From contig OX246745.1 of NCBI GenBank assembly GCA_945910005.1, positions 7,852,765 through 7,916,764 of the forward strand: DNA of 64,000 nt. The letters run 5' to 3'. The notes beneath the pieces are model-generated. The model was not told the origin of the DNA. It searched no databases and was given only the letters and a program-made list of their open reading frames with translations. Shown here one piece after another: positions 37,615-48,776 of this stretch. Each line of letters begins with the position of its first letter. The first letter of the stretch is position 1. Both the position numbers and the translations under genes were made by a program. The DNA is from Isoperla grammatica. Taxonomy: Eukaryota; Arthropoda; Insecta; Plecoptera; Perlodidae.

Positions 37615-38459
37615 CAGTGCCTAATTTAAGGAAAAAGTGGAACTGCGCAAACAAGTCTTTAGAGGCAAAGCGCCGGGGGGCAGCAGAAGTTGCAGCAGAC
37701 TATTTGGCAGAAAACTAGTGACATTGAGGAAAATTCATAATAGCCAAAATCCAATTAACCTGATCAATAATAGTGTTGAAACAATATCGATTTCCTCAAC
37801 TTATTTCGTACCTACTGTTAAGCTTACTGTTCTGTCGTTACGACTGGACATGATAATTTCGGCATTAAATAATGGACGTTAATTAAAGCATGGACGGAAT
37901 GATATGGGTTTGGACTTTTTTTCAAGTTGGGCCAATTTGTCTGGTTGGACCATAATGGTTTTGGACATTAATAGCCTACATGGACGAAGTATGGGCTTGG
38001 ACTATTTTTCAAGTTGGACCGATTTGTAAGTTGGACTATAACATTTTTGGACGTTTTGAACTGGACGATTTGTCCTGTAAGCCCGGGGGTCTGTGGGACG
38101 CGGCCCCCCAGGTTAGCCCCGCAGGGGATTTTTTTTGTTTAGTCTACTTTTTTTCAAGAACGTGTTTAAATGGCTTGAGATGGTCTTCAATACATTTTAT
38201 TAGATTTACTACTACGATTTACCAAGCGCTTACCTCCTCAGAAAACATACAAAGTTAAATAGACGTTAAGAAATTAAAGAATACACTTGTAGATTTAGTA
38301 TAATCTCTAAAAGATTAAAAAATAAAATAAAAATTAATTATATTTTTTATTCTATTAGTTCTTTTAAATTCTTAACTGCGCAAATCACAAATTGCAGCTG
38401 CGCAAATGACTTTTGCAACTGCGCAAACAGTGTCCAGCTGCGCACTAAATTAGGCACTG
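37615..38459. mobile_element. Deletion derivative of the outer hAT, perfect TSD
   Basis: 845-bp element with the same ends as the 7-kb hAT (CAGTGCCTAATTTA / TAAATTAGGCACTG) and a perfect 8-bp TSD GGCTAGGC at 37607-37614 and 38460-38467. Its first roughly 70 bases and last roughly 170 bases closely match the outer element, as does a short internal piece (ttcaatacattttattagat, compare 33258 onward). It is a non-autonomous copy that inserted into its own parent's nested cargo. Confidence 0.92.
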
Positions 38460-38875
38460 GGCTAGGCCTACGGGCCTAGTCCTAGGCCACAGCAAGTGAA
38501 ATGGCTGGCGAGGAGAATCCGCGCCACGCCGCGCCGAGCACATCCTCGACTGAAATCGCAGCTTTTACACGTCGAAAATTAGCATATTAATCCATACGCG
38601 AGTATAAACTATAAACATAAAACACATTTATCATCAACGACACCTAGGCCTAGCTTTCGTGAAGCAAACACAAATTCGAAGAATGATTGCAGAAAGGAGA
38701 TAGAACCGCACTATTTACCGACTGCGTCAGTCCCGTCCTTCTGGCAAAGAGAAAATGTTGCTGTTCTGGCTACACTACCATGCAGGCTCGAATTGTATCG
38801 AATCGATACAATTTATAAATATCTATTTGGCTAACACAATCGTCATTTGATTGATAACAGAATTATGCTGCTTAC

Positions 38876-39015
38876 CCCTACTGTCGTCTTGTTTTCGCCC
38901 ATTGGCCAGCGATCTATCCATTTTTGTAGCTCGTCACTCACAACTTCACAAACACATAAAGGCTTGCCGCCCGCTAGGCCGGTCGGATCACGAATGGTGA
39001 GTGGCCGAGGCTTTT
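38876..39015 (-). CDS. Possible upstream exon of the hAT transposase
   Basis: Open minus-strand segment encoding IRDPTGLAGGKPLCVCEV followed by VSDELQKWIDRWPMGENKTT, ending in GGG before a good donor, gtaagc. The donor is phase 0, matching the phase-0 acceptor at 36012, so the two could join into one transposase mRNA across an intron that now contains the Harbinger remnant. No ATG is visible in this frame upstream; a stop lies just before it next to a weak acceptor, so the true start is unresolved. The segment could also be a chance open stretch. Confidence 0.35.
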
Positions 39016-39355
39016 CTTACAACATGAGTCATGACGGCGACAGCGTTGCGCAGCTGCATTTTCGAAATTCAACAGGGTTTCAATTTCAAAATCAGCAAAC
39101 ATGCAAAGTTAAATAGCCGTTAATAAATTGTCATCTTAAGAATATACTTGTAGATTTAGTAAAATAAAAATAAAATAAAAATAAACTATATTTTTTATTC
39201 TATCAGTTTTTTAAAAGACGAATTCTTAACTGCGCAAATCACAAATTGCAGCTGCGCAAATGACTTTTGCAACTGCGCAAACAATGTCCAGCTGCGCACT
39301 AAATTAGGCACTGCATCTTCCTTGGGACGCCATACAGAAGTAACGGCCAACTTAC

Positions 39356-39466
39356 CAGAGCCAGCCGAGTTCGGACTGGTATAGCCATCAGTCGACGGGT
39401 CGAACTCCTGCTCTGCCAAATGCGCCGGCGACAAATCAAACAAGGGGAACAGAAAGTCATCCATAT
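39356..39466 (-). CDS. Klf15: KLF15-like transcription factor, first coding exon
   Basis: First coding exon of the Krueppel-like gene whose other exons are 30510-30007 and 29106-28922. On the minus strand an acceptor (tttcag) precedes 39466, two untranslated bases follow, and the ATG is at 39464. The exon encodes residues 1-36, starting MDDFLFPLFDLSPAHLAEQE, and ends in one base of a split codon before a consensus donor, gtaagt. That phase (1) matches the acceptor at 30510, joining codon G|AG. The short acidic/hydrophobic start would suit an activation segment, but this is inference. Because an acceptor sits just before the ATG, at least one non-coding 5' exon must lie upstream, above 39466. 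The donor is only about 40 bases from the end of a 7 kb hAT insertion. The exon assignment rests on phase agreement and clean splice sites, not on a transcript. Confidence 0.72.
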
Positions 39467-40424
39467 CTGAAACCGTTATACGAATGCGTTATGAAGTAGC
39501 CTAGGATTGTAGAATTATCATGAAGCTATGCAGGCCATCAGGGTACACGTCAATCGACATCACTACTTACGATAAATCATTCGAAGGGTTATCTGGAAGT
39601 GCAAAAGGTTTATTATCTAATATTAAAATATGTCAATATGCTAAAAGCGTGCACATAGCTCAATGGTTTAAAATACAACTCTCTTAGATATCAGATTAAG
39701 AGGGATCATCCTTCAGTGACGTATTATATTGTATGTCAACCAATAGAGGTAATTATATATCCTACCAAAATCGAGTTCCGAAGTCCTAGAAAGTTATGTG
39801 AGCACATTTCTACAAGTTATAACCTTAAATCGTAAATATTGTTATTTCCAACCCCCCCCCCCCCCCCCAAGACATTTTGCACTTTGCTTCGAGTCCCACT
39901 ATAGAGCAACAAGGAATATTTCTTTTCAGTGAATTTGAAACAAAATTCTTCATGTTTAAACCATTGACCACACATGGATACGATTTTTCAGTACGGTACC
40001 ATTTTGCTTCGTAAATTTATTAGAACGACAAGTCAGATGAGTCTACTATGAATACATCGAACTAACAACTTTTCGCGGTACCATAATATTATGATGTCAT
40101 GTTCTGAATAGGTTATTTGTTTGTAATCATCCGAAGTAGTAATGTTTGTATCGTATTTTACTATGCAAAATGACTTGTTACGATTTATGGAAACTATATT
40201 ACTCATTTTCATATTACAGGCCTGCGTTAAGATGACACATAAACAATGATTTTATAATCGCAATAAACAGAATTATAGATTTATATGTTAACAAATAGCT
40301 TAAAAAGGTTGTATGGAATGGACCGACAACTGCTGATGATAAACACAAGGTTTTGACCGCGACTTCGTTAGCCGCTGATAATTTGTGGTCACACCAGAAA
40401 TTCATCTAAAGTAGAGTTTATTAA

Positions 40425-40685
40425 TTAATTATAATAATTGTTTCGTAAGAATACCCGTTATGGGGTACACACCACTTTCACCTGATGTGCCCCTCTTCGG
40501 GTGACATGTTAGGGTGTTTTGATAGTCGGGAAGGAATGTCCTAGGGCTGTTAGTAAGACCAAATCCCAGCATTCGTCTTTACGACTGAGGAAAACCTCCA
40601 GTCAGGTTTGCCGGTGGCTGGAATCGAACCGGCGACCTCCCGAATTACAGCTTCGCGTGTTTCCGCTGAGCCACCGTATCGGTTA
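40425..40685 (-). repeat. Family-A SINE
   Basis: Complete minus copy: head ACCGATACGGTGGCTCAGCG, B box GGTTCGATTCC, and on the plus strand cacctgatgtgcccctcttc, with a TAATTA-rich tail. It is the best-preserved copy in the window. Confidence 0.88.
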
Positions 40686-41555
40686 GGATTAGATTTTATT
40701 CTGTATTAGACCTGAAATATAGGGGCGTGGCTTTACATGAAGTATGAAGAAATGAATGCAAATAGTTAGAAAATGAAATAAAATTCAAGGAAAAAATGGT
40801 AAAAAAATATTTTACAGCGTAATGTATGTGGAATGAAAATAGTTAAAAGTTGTTCAGGTATTATATAAACACGAAATTTTATTATTATTTCCATTCACTA
40901 GATATACTATTTATTCTGTACAGTACAAAGAACGTAAGTCAGCAAATTTTTTTTAATATTTCTAGTAAAAAGTAAAAACGCTATAAAATCACGTGTTGAT
41001 TTATTCGGGACAGTCCCGTTTTTGTTTATTACATCTGTCGCGGCGTCCTGAAGACTTTTATCACTATTCCGTCCTCCCTGACTTAATGAAGATCAAGATG
41101 CAACTAATTTGAATGTAGGCCTACATACACGCACGCGCCACACACGCACACACACATAAGAAGATATCTGTCTCGCTACCGATGTGACACATCTGTTCTG
41201 TGTATTAATAATCTTGCCACTTGAAAATAATATTATATTTGATGTCCTTGTAATCAATTTTTCTTTAAGCACAATTCAGAAGCAATGCACTAGAGACCCA
41301 CTAAACCAAAACATCTATCTATTCAGTGGCGCTTAGCGCATAACTATTGTTCGTAAAAAAGTGCGATACTGGCAGTTTCGCGCTAGGACGAGTGACGAGA
41401 GCAAAACGCAAAGCCGGTGGTTGCTCGAAGATGGAGAGGCTATACTATGTATATTTCTAGTTACAGTCCGCTCCTCAGGCAAAATAAATACAATTGTTTA
41501 AACATAACAATTACTCCCGATAAAATTAATAACAGCTTACAAATAATGAGATAAT

Positions 41556-41793
41556 GATGAAGGCATGTGATGCCAGAATTGCCAGAAGTGCAAGTGAGAC
41601 GAAAGCATGTGATGCCAGAAGTGAATTGCAAGATAGATGAAAGCATGTGATGCCAGAAGTGAATTGCAAGATAGATGAAAGCATGTGATGCCAGAAGTGC
41701 AAGAGTTCACTACGGTGATTATGATCTGGCATGTGATGCCAGAAGTGAAGTGCAAGATAGATGAAAGCATGTGATGCCAGAAGTGCAAGAGAG
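41556..41793 (+). repeat. 38-bp minisatellite with GGCATGTGATGCC-type core
   Basis: Six copies of gcatgtgatgccagaagtg, spaced about 38 bases, some units longer. The core with flanking G forms a partial palindrome. Confidence 0.88.
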
Positions 41794-44700
41794 TTCACTG
41801 CGAGGATTGCCCCGGAAAATGACTGATGATTACTGAATGATGTTTGCGTTCGAAAGGAGTGCTTACAAATAAGATGAACAGTTCGCTCTCATTGAAAATA
41901 CAGACTTAATACTGTACTGTTAAGAGCGAAAGGTACTTCTACGTCAAAAACTGCACAACATTCTCATTTTAAATTATATGTCAAGAACGGACTTCGAAAT
42001 CGAAAACCCGAATCAACAGCGCACTGTGTTTTGGTAAGCTGTACATATTGAATGCTAAAAATTGTGCCTTACATTATAACTAGTATAGTATTTATTTCTA
42101 ATGAATTTAATTACTAATTATCGATTTAATAGTACAAATAACTATGCTAATGGTTATAATATTTCATTCAGTCTGTAGGGCTTACCAAAACACAGTTGAC
42201 TCAAATTTTCGATTTCGAGTAGCATTCTTAAGATAATTAAAAAATGAAAATTGTCTGTGGTTTTTGACGTATTGGTACCCTTCGCTCTTAAGTCTTATAT
42301 TCTTAAAAAAAAAGTTCTTATATTCAATAAATACTCTTATATACTGTCAATGCGTGCATTCATAAAACTGATTGGCAAAGACGAGGCTGATCTCTCATAT
42401 ATCATTGTAGGGCCGTTGAATTGTATGTGATGTCGCGCAAATACCCTTTTCTGTCCATATCACGTACAACAATGTCCAACATTGAAGTATGAGATCAGCC
42501 GTTGGATGAGGTCTCGATTGTTGCCTTGACTTAATTATTAAACATGTATAGTGGTTAACATTGTTGAGCAAGAGCAACAATCGACTACTAGTTTTCACGA
42601 GCAGCTTGAAATGAAAGATAATATTTAAGCGTCAGGTACAATAAACCGTAGGTTTGTTTGATTTTCTTATTTCGGGTAGTGTATAAGTGTTACTGTATAG
42701 TAGACTTTCACGTCTGATTTTGCTACACTACACCAGGATAATAAAGAGGCTTTTGTCTACACTTTACACGCACCTACTTAAACGTTTTGAAATAAATGTA
42801 TATCTCCTCATATATTTATTAGCTTTACATACGTAACAGTCTACCCTTAATATGGAAGTGTCATGGTTTTACCATTCAATAGAATGAGTTTTCAAAAACT
42901 TGACCTGACACAAGTTTGGTGCTCTTTTAATGCACGTTACACTCTACAGTACGCGACCCCCGTAAGCAGTTGTAGAAAGGGCAACTACACTTATATTAAC
43001 AATAAGAAAATAAAACTCTGCAATCTAAACTACACTGGAAGGAAAATAAAAATACTGATTGTAAGTTTTAACGGTTAGGGTTGTCATACGTCCGGTTAAA
43101 CCAGGCCATGTCCTGTTTACCTTATGTTCTTTATGCGTCCGGGCGGTTTTTTAATAAAAGCACGTAATGTCCCGGTTTTTGGTTTCACTTTGTTCACTAT
43201 TCAATCACAGTCGCATTTAGGCCTCAGGTTATTTTCAGTGGCGTACCGAAGGGAATTTTGGGGCTTAACCCCCCCCCCATGCCCCCCCCTCCCCCTAGAC
43301 CTACGTACAAAAACTTTTCTTTTAATTTTAAAACATGTTTGTGGAACTGTTTACAATGTTCAAATAAAACAAAATTTCGCCTCCGACGGCTGGGGCTTTG
43401 CCCCAGACCCCTTCCTGACCCACCACTTCATTATTAAAATGTCCTCTTTTTACCACCACCACTTATGGCAACCCTGTATGAACCTGCCTTATAGCGTGAA
43501 GTGTAACATATTGTAAGCTAGTGCAAGAAAATCAAACTAACCTAAAAATCTGTATAAATCTCAGTGAACGGACGGAGAATCCTTGACTAAGTCATCGTTA
43601 CGTATTTCCGTGTAGGCCTACATAATATTGTGATTCATTGATTTCATTCAAATATCAGTTGCACAGTGAAACATAGCCACGTTAATAGTTACATAGAGAT
43701 AATAGATTACCCTGTATTTTAGACTATCACATCTGTCGAAACATGTCCTTACAATTGTCAGTGGGGTACTTTAATTTTTATAATAATAATATTTTTTTAA
43801 GCATTGAAATCCTCCGCGGAAAATAAAGCGCCAACAAAATCACGAACAACGAAACATAAAATAAATTCAACCCCGTCCAGGCAGACATAATCAATTATTT
43901 ATTACAAAGAATAGACGCAAGATAATTTAGGCTCTCTGGATAATAAGTTCTGAAAGGATTGAAACATACAAATGCAATAAACATTGAAGTTTTGATTGAC
44001 ACCATTTGAAATCACCGAGGATAGAGATTAATTAATGTAGCTGCCTATTTATTGTCTTTATACTATTTACATATCTAGGCCTTTTAGTATTTCACAATTA
44101 AAGCACTGCACACTTAAAGAATTTGGGTATACACTATTCATGAATCAATGTCAAAATACGCTGCCTACGTTGCTTACAACTGTTAGCAAGTTGCTGTCCG
44201 GCCCCGTCTATTACCAAACAATACAATTGAAACAAATTACTCATCATACGGTACGTTAAGTTCTTACCTTGACTTTGAACACGGATCGTTTTGTAAAGCT
44301 GCCTCGGTACGTTTTCGATATTGTTAAATCACTTGTCACGTGTAGCGGGTATGGGTTGACCACACTATGTGCTCCACACTGTGCTATGGATAGGCCTACT
44401 ACACTACTCAACTTCCTGTACCGGCCTGGCACGACCGGCAACTGAAGCTAGCCTTATCGACAATGCTCGCGCCAAATGCAACGCATATCGCGAGCGAGAC
44501 ATGGCCTAATCTTCTTACACTCATTTACCCCCACCATGAAACAGGACCCCCCATATCGCCACTTCGATAATCGTTCCCGAGGGAAGTTCGATTACCATTA
44601 ACAGAACTCAATATTTAACACTTAATTATAAACGACACTGTTGGTTTTTTGGTTGAAAGTTGAGTAGCCAAAACCACATGTTTAGTGTTGACGTGGAAAT

Positions 44701-46562
44701 CCCTTGACGGAAATAAAAATCGAATTATCATACTTGAGCGGGGTAGGTTTTTGGTCACCATTTTCCAGTGTTGTTGGGATGAAGACCGGCGAGCTACTGA
44801 TAACTGAAGCTGTTTTTAAAGGGTGCGGGCATCATTAAGAGGACAGACAAGCATTTGTAAGGACAGCACATTGAGTATGAATAGCATAATAGAACTAGAA
44901 GATGACATAATCAAATACTATGTGTGTAGAGTGCACACGTAGTTAAATGTAATTTGACATTTACTCCTGCGAAGGCACAAGTGGTGTCGATGTATGTAAT
45001 GATGTATGCACTGTCATTCATTCAATCGCTCGCCGACAGATGTTTGAAATGTAAGGGCCAGGGTCAAGAGTCACGACCCTGAAAATTTAGGCCCTGTCTA
45101 GATTGGCGTTATTTTCATTTCAGCCCCTTCTTCACCCTTGCTTGTAACTCACCGACGCAAGCCTACCTCCTCCAGGCTCCATGATCATTATTTTTAGCAT
45201 TGTTTCCACCGTTTGATTGAACTTTTTAATACTTATATTTGGTCAGTTTAGACCTCATATTTTGGAAACGTTGCTTATCGAGCCGCAAAATGGAAAAAAC
45301 GCCATATGACATGTATGCCCAAGCTAGGATTCAAACCTCATGCGGAGAGACGCGTTTTTTTTTTTTTTTAGCGTTTTAGTTTTCAGATTAGATAATTAGA
45401 ATTTTATTTAGATTTTGCTCATAATACTAAAAAAATATGTTTAATTCCAAAATAAATTGGGCCTGAGAGGGGTAAAGCTTGTGAAACTTTAGATTTGTGA
45501 TGCTCATTGGTCTCTAGGGGGTTTATCCTCAATTGCTTCTTTTTTTTAACCTTGGACATTTACTTTAATCTATCTATGATGAATGATACTGGACCCCAAA
45601 TCTTTAAACCGTGAGTTCGACCTCGTGTTCAGCTTATTTTGTAAAAAAAAAAAAAAAACATAAAACCATAAAATGGGTGGATTTTTGGAAACTAGTGGTC
45701 TGAATTGTGTTCCTGACTGGAAGTGAATAAATGAGCTTATTTCTTGAGTTGAAAACGTAAAATCATTCGAGGCATGCACTAATATTTTTCGGAAGGTTGT
45801 TGTGTTCATCTTCTCTTTGAGTTGTGGGTGGGGGCAGGCGCGGACTGGCTAGGGATGCCGGGATGCGATCGCATCCCGGGCCGCTGGGCAAATCCGGGCC
45901 ATTTGGTAGTCCGGGCCCCCGGGCTGCCACCAGAAAGTTCCTATGATGTAATTACTTCTCTGCATATTGCTAGAAAAAAATCTTAACCCCACTATAAGTA
46001 TTATTTTGAAATTATAATTGAATTTGTAAATATTCATTTATTGTAAATATTCAATGTAATTAATTGAATATAATTGAAATTATTTTGCTACTGGTAGGGT
46101 GGCTGTTAATCGCACCCTAAAATCGCATTTTAGGCCATAAAATTCAATGCAACCTCAAAAAATTTGTTACGCCTTTGGCGTATTTGCCACCGGCGGCTGG
46201 GGCTTCGCCCCAGACACCAGCTGCACCACGTCACCTCGTGCGGGCCACCCCGAAACCCAGTGGCGGTTTTTACGGTGTGCAAGGTGTGACAATTGCACAC
46301 CTGATCAATCAGGAAAAATAAAAAAAATAAAATATGACTTGCAAACCAAAATTAGGCAGTAAGAAGCGGGAAATAGACGATGCGAGCGACTGGCGAGCGA
46401 GCCTGTGTGGTCATGCAGTTCGAGATTGGTCGTGACTCGTGAGTCAGTGTCAAATGTCAGTGGAGCGCTGAGTGGCGTGGCGCATTGTTACAAGTTCAAG
46501 CTTGATTCTTGAAAGTTGAAACCACTGTTTATTGGTGCAGTGCGCATATCATATACCGTTCG

Positions 46563-46974
46563 CAGTGGCGTATCCAGGAATTGGGAAAGGGGGGGGTTTT
46601 CAACCCATATTATAGATAGTGGAGCCGAAACATAATTGGGGTTCCGGGGGGCTTGCCCCCCGAAAAAATTCTCGTCAAGGTCATTTTAGTGCAAATCTGT
46701 GCGTTTTACAGCGGCCAACTGAAACAAGATTACTCAGTTTCTGGCAACGCATTTTCTCCTTAGCACCGCTAATAAAAGGAACCTCAATCAATAATTTGCA
46801 TATTTTTCGTATTGTTTTTGCTTTTAATTACAACAATATACAATAATTATAAAGTAAAACATCTAACTGTCTATTGAAATACTGTCTATTGAAATGTAAG
46901 CGGTCATTTTCCATGTTTCCTTTGCAAAAGGGGGGGGTTTTGTCCCCCCCTTCCCCCCCGTGTATACGCCACTG
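46563..46974. mobile_element. Small hAT MITE, third nesting level
   Basis: Ends CAGTGGCGTATCCAGG and GTGTATACGCCACTG, perfect TSD ACCGTTCG at 46555-46562 and 46975-46982. Poly-G and poly-C tracts lie near the ends. Confidence 0.92.
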
Positions 46975-47108
46975 ACCGTTCGGATGGTTGCAATGGCATT
47001 GTGTAGTGACTAGTGATTAAGATGATGATTAAAGGTGATAATTAAGCTGATTAAGCTGCACATTTCACCGTTATTTAGTATAAAAATATGGCTTAGAACT
47101 CGTTCGTT

Positions 47109-47408
47109 ACATAACTGACTAGTGACTAACGACTAGCGACTAAGAGGGCGTTCATGAAACTGACAAGCCGCAACAGGCTTCTCTCATTGGCCGACAGTGA
47201 GAATACTGCTCTCCGATTGGCTGTGACTAAGGTTTGTCTTGACTTGACTAAGAAGTTGAAGACATCCCAACTCCTTGGTCAAGTCCTTAGTCACAGCCAA
47301 TCGGAGAGCAGTATTCTCACTGTCAGCCAATGAGAGTTAAGCCTGTTGCGGCTAGTCAGTTTCATGAACGCGCTCTTAGTCGCTAGTCGTTAGTCACTAG
47401 TCAGTTAT
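47109..47408. mobile_element. Long fold-back MITE
   Basis: Two arms of about 120 bases in inverted orientation around a roughly 60-base loop. Outer sequence TTACATAACTGACTAGTGAC and its reverse complement; inner arms contain gagaatactgctctccgatt and its complement. Nested in the hAT at 46258. Confidence 0.85.
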
Positions 47409-47615
47409 GTAAACGCGCCATTAGGCCATTAAAATTAACAGTCCCCCCCAAAAAAAATTCGTCTTCGACGAATTTGCCTCCGGCGGCTGGGGCTTCGCCC
47501 CAGACCCCAGCTGTTCCGCGCCACCTCGTTTTGGGGAATTGCACACCTGATGTTGAGCTCAAAAACCGCCACTGCCGAAACCCAGCATCCCGGGCCTTTT
47601 TATCCCAGTCCACCC

Positions 47616-48236
47616 CTTATGAAGGTCTTTGGTTTTACTGTCCGGCTTACAAAATGACATGGAACAGAAGCTTTACCAAAGATCTTATCTTCATAGTAGT
47701 TAAAGGTCTTTGGTTTTACTGTCCGGCCAACGCAATGACATGGAACATAAGATTTACCAGAGATCTTATCTTTGTAGTAGTTGAAGTCTTTGGTTTTACT
47801 GTCCGGCCAACGCAATGACATGAAACGGAGGCTTTACCAAAGATCTAATCTTTATAGCAGTTAAAGGTCTTTGGTTTTACTGTCCGGAACAGAAGCTTTA
47901 CCAAAGATCTTATCTTTATAGCAGTTGAAGGTCTTTGGTTTCACTGTCCGGCCAACGCAATGACATGAAACGGAGACTTTACCAAAGATATTATCTTTAT
48001 AGCAGTTAAAGGTCTTTGGTTTTACTGTCCGGAACAGAAGCTTTACCAAAGATCTTATCTTTATAGTAGTAGAAGGTCTTTGGTTTTACTGTCCGGCCAA
48101 CGCAATGACATGGAACGGAGGCTTTACCAAAGATCTTATCTTTATAATAGTAGAAGGCTTTGGATTTGCTCCGTCCAACGCAAAGACATAGAACATTAGC
48201 TTTACCAAAGATCTTATCTTTATAGTAGTTGAAGGT
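47616..48236 (+). repeat. Tandem array, about 80-bp units, inside the composite hAT
   Basis: About eight units. Landmarks are ggtctttggttttactgtcc, gccaacgcaatgacatg and ctttaccaaagatcttatct; spacing varies from about 62 to 82 bases because some units lack the central part. Confidence 0.92.
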
Positions 48237-48776
48237 CAGGCGCGGACTGGCTAGGGATGCCGGGATGCGATCGCATCGCGGGCCCCTGGGCAATTCCGGG
48301 CCCCCTCGGCTGCCACCAGAAAGTTCCTATGATGTAAATACTACTCTGTATATTTCTAAAAAAACTTTACCCCACTATAAGTATTATTTGGAAATTATAA
48401 TTGAATTTATAGTTAATATTCAATGTAATTAATTGAATATAATTGAAATTATTTTGCTACTGGTAGGGTGGCGTCTGTTAATCGAGCCCTAAAATCGCAT
48501 TTCAGGTCATAAAAACCAATGCAACCCCAAACAATTTGTTATGCCTTCGGCGTATTTGCTACCGGCCACGCCACCTCGTGCGGGCCACCCCAGAAACCCA
48601 GCATCCCGGGCCTTTTTATCCCAGTCCGCCCCTGGGTGGGGGTTATGTTTGTTATTTTACTTACTATGTACTTTAACATGTGCCACCTTGTCTATGAGCT
48701 CATTGACTTTAAGTCCATATTTCTGAGCTCTATTCCTTACCTTTTCATTGCTTTTCTTTTCAACCTAATAATCCCC

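Larger units (their letters stand above)
36033..38564 (+). mobile_element. PIF/Harbinger remnant nested in the hAT
   Basis: About 49-bp terminal inverted repeats with two mismatches, beginning AAGCTGCGATTTCAGTCGAG at the left (36033) and the reverse complement at the right (ending 38564). Flanked by TTA at the left and TTA one base further out at the right, consistent with the 3-bp TSD of PIF/Harbinger. The interior holds a MADF exon and two hAT insertions; no DDE transposase remains. Confidence 0.65.
32314..39313 (-). mobile_element. 7.0-kb hAT transposon in the first KLF15 intron (outer element)
   Basis: The left end CAGTGCCTAATTTA at 32314 and the right end TAAATTAGGCACTG at 39313 are perfect 14-bp inverted termini. 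Right flank CATCTTCC and left flank CATCTTCGGC share CATCTTC, but three extra bases lie before the left terminus, so the TSD is imperfect. The right subterminal region carries four copies of CTGCGCA at 25-base spacing or less; the left has one. The element holds the transposase exon 36012-33671, a possible upstream transposase exon near 38876-39015, and a nested Harbinger remnant with two further hATs. It points the same way as KLF15 transcription and ends about 40 bases from the donor of the first coding exon. Confidence 0.85.
39467..45834. other. Upstream flank of the KLF15 coding exons
   Basis: AT-rich with a SINE at 40425, a minisatellite at 41556, a C run at 39851, and a lone hAT-like left end at 43228 (CAGTGGCGTACCG) with a C tract but no right end. 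A minus-strand donor caaag...caag|gtaagaac at about 44270 in a CpG-richer patch could be a KLF15 leader exon. Confidence 0.45.
46258..47574. mobile_element. hAT nested in the composite, ends CAGTGGCGGTTTTT
   Basis: Left end CAGTGGCGGTTTTTACGG, right end CTCAAAAACCGCCACTG, perfect TSD CCGAAACC at 46250-46257 and 47575-47582. Contains the smaller hAT at 46563 and a fold-back at 47109. No transposase. Confidence 0.9.
45835..48634. mobile_element. Composite hAT: two element copies around a tandem array, one TSD
   Basis: The outer left end CAGGCGCGGACTGGC (45835) and outer right end CAGTCCGCCCCTG (to 48634) are flanked by a perfect 8-bp TSD GGTGGGGG (45827-45834, 48635-48642). Inside are a first copy ending near 47612 (cccagtccacccct, a mutated right end), a tandem array at 47616-48236, and a second copy beginning CAGGCGCGGACTGGC at 48237. 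Both copies share gggatgccgggatgcgatcg and ccaccagaaagttcctatga. The first copy also contains the nested hAT 46258-47574. The element moved as one unit, or the inner part was amplified after insertion. Confidence 0.85.

Noticed and set aside
43228..43440. hAT copy starting CAGTGGCGTACCG
   Set aside because: No matching right end or TSD was found; probably truncated, so not listed as an element.
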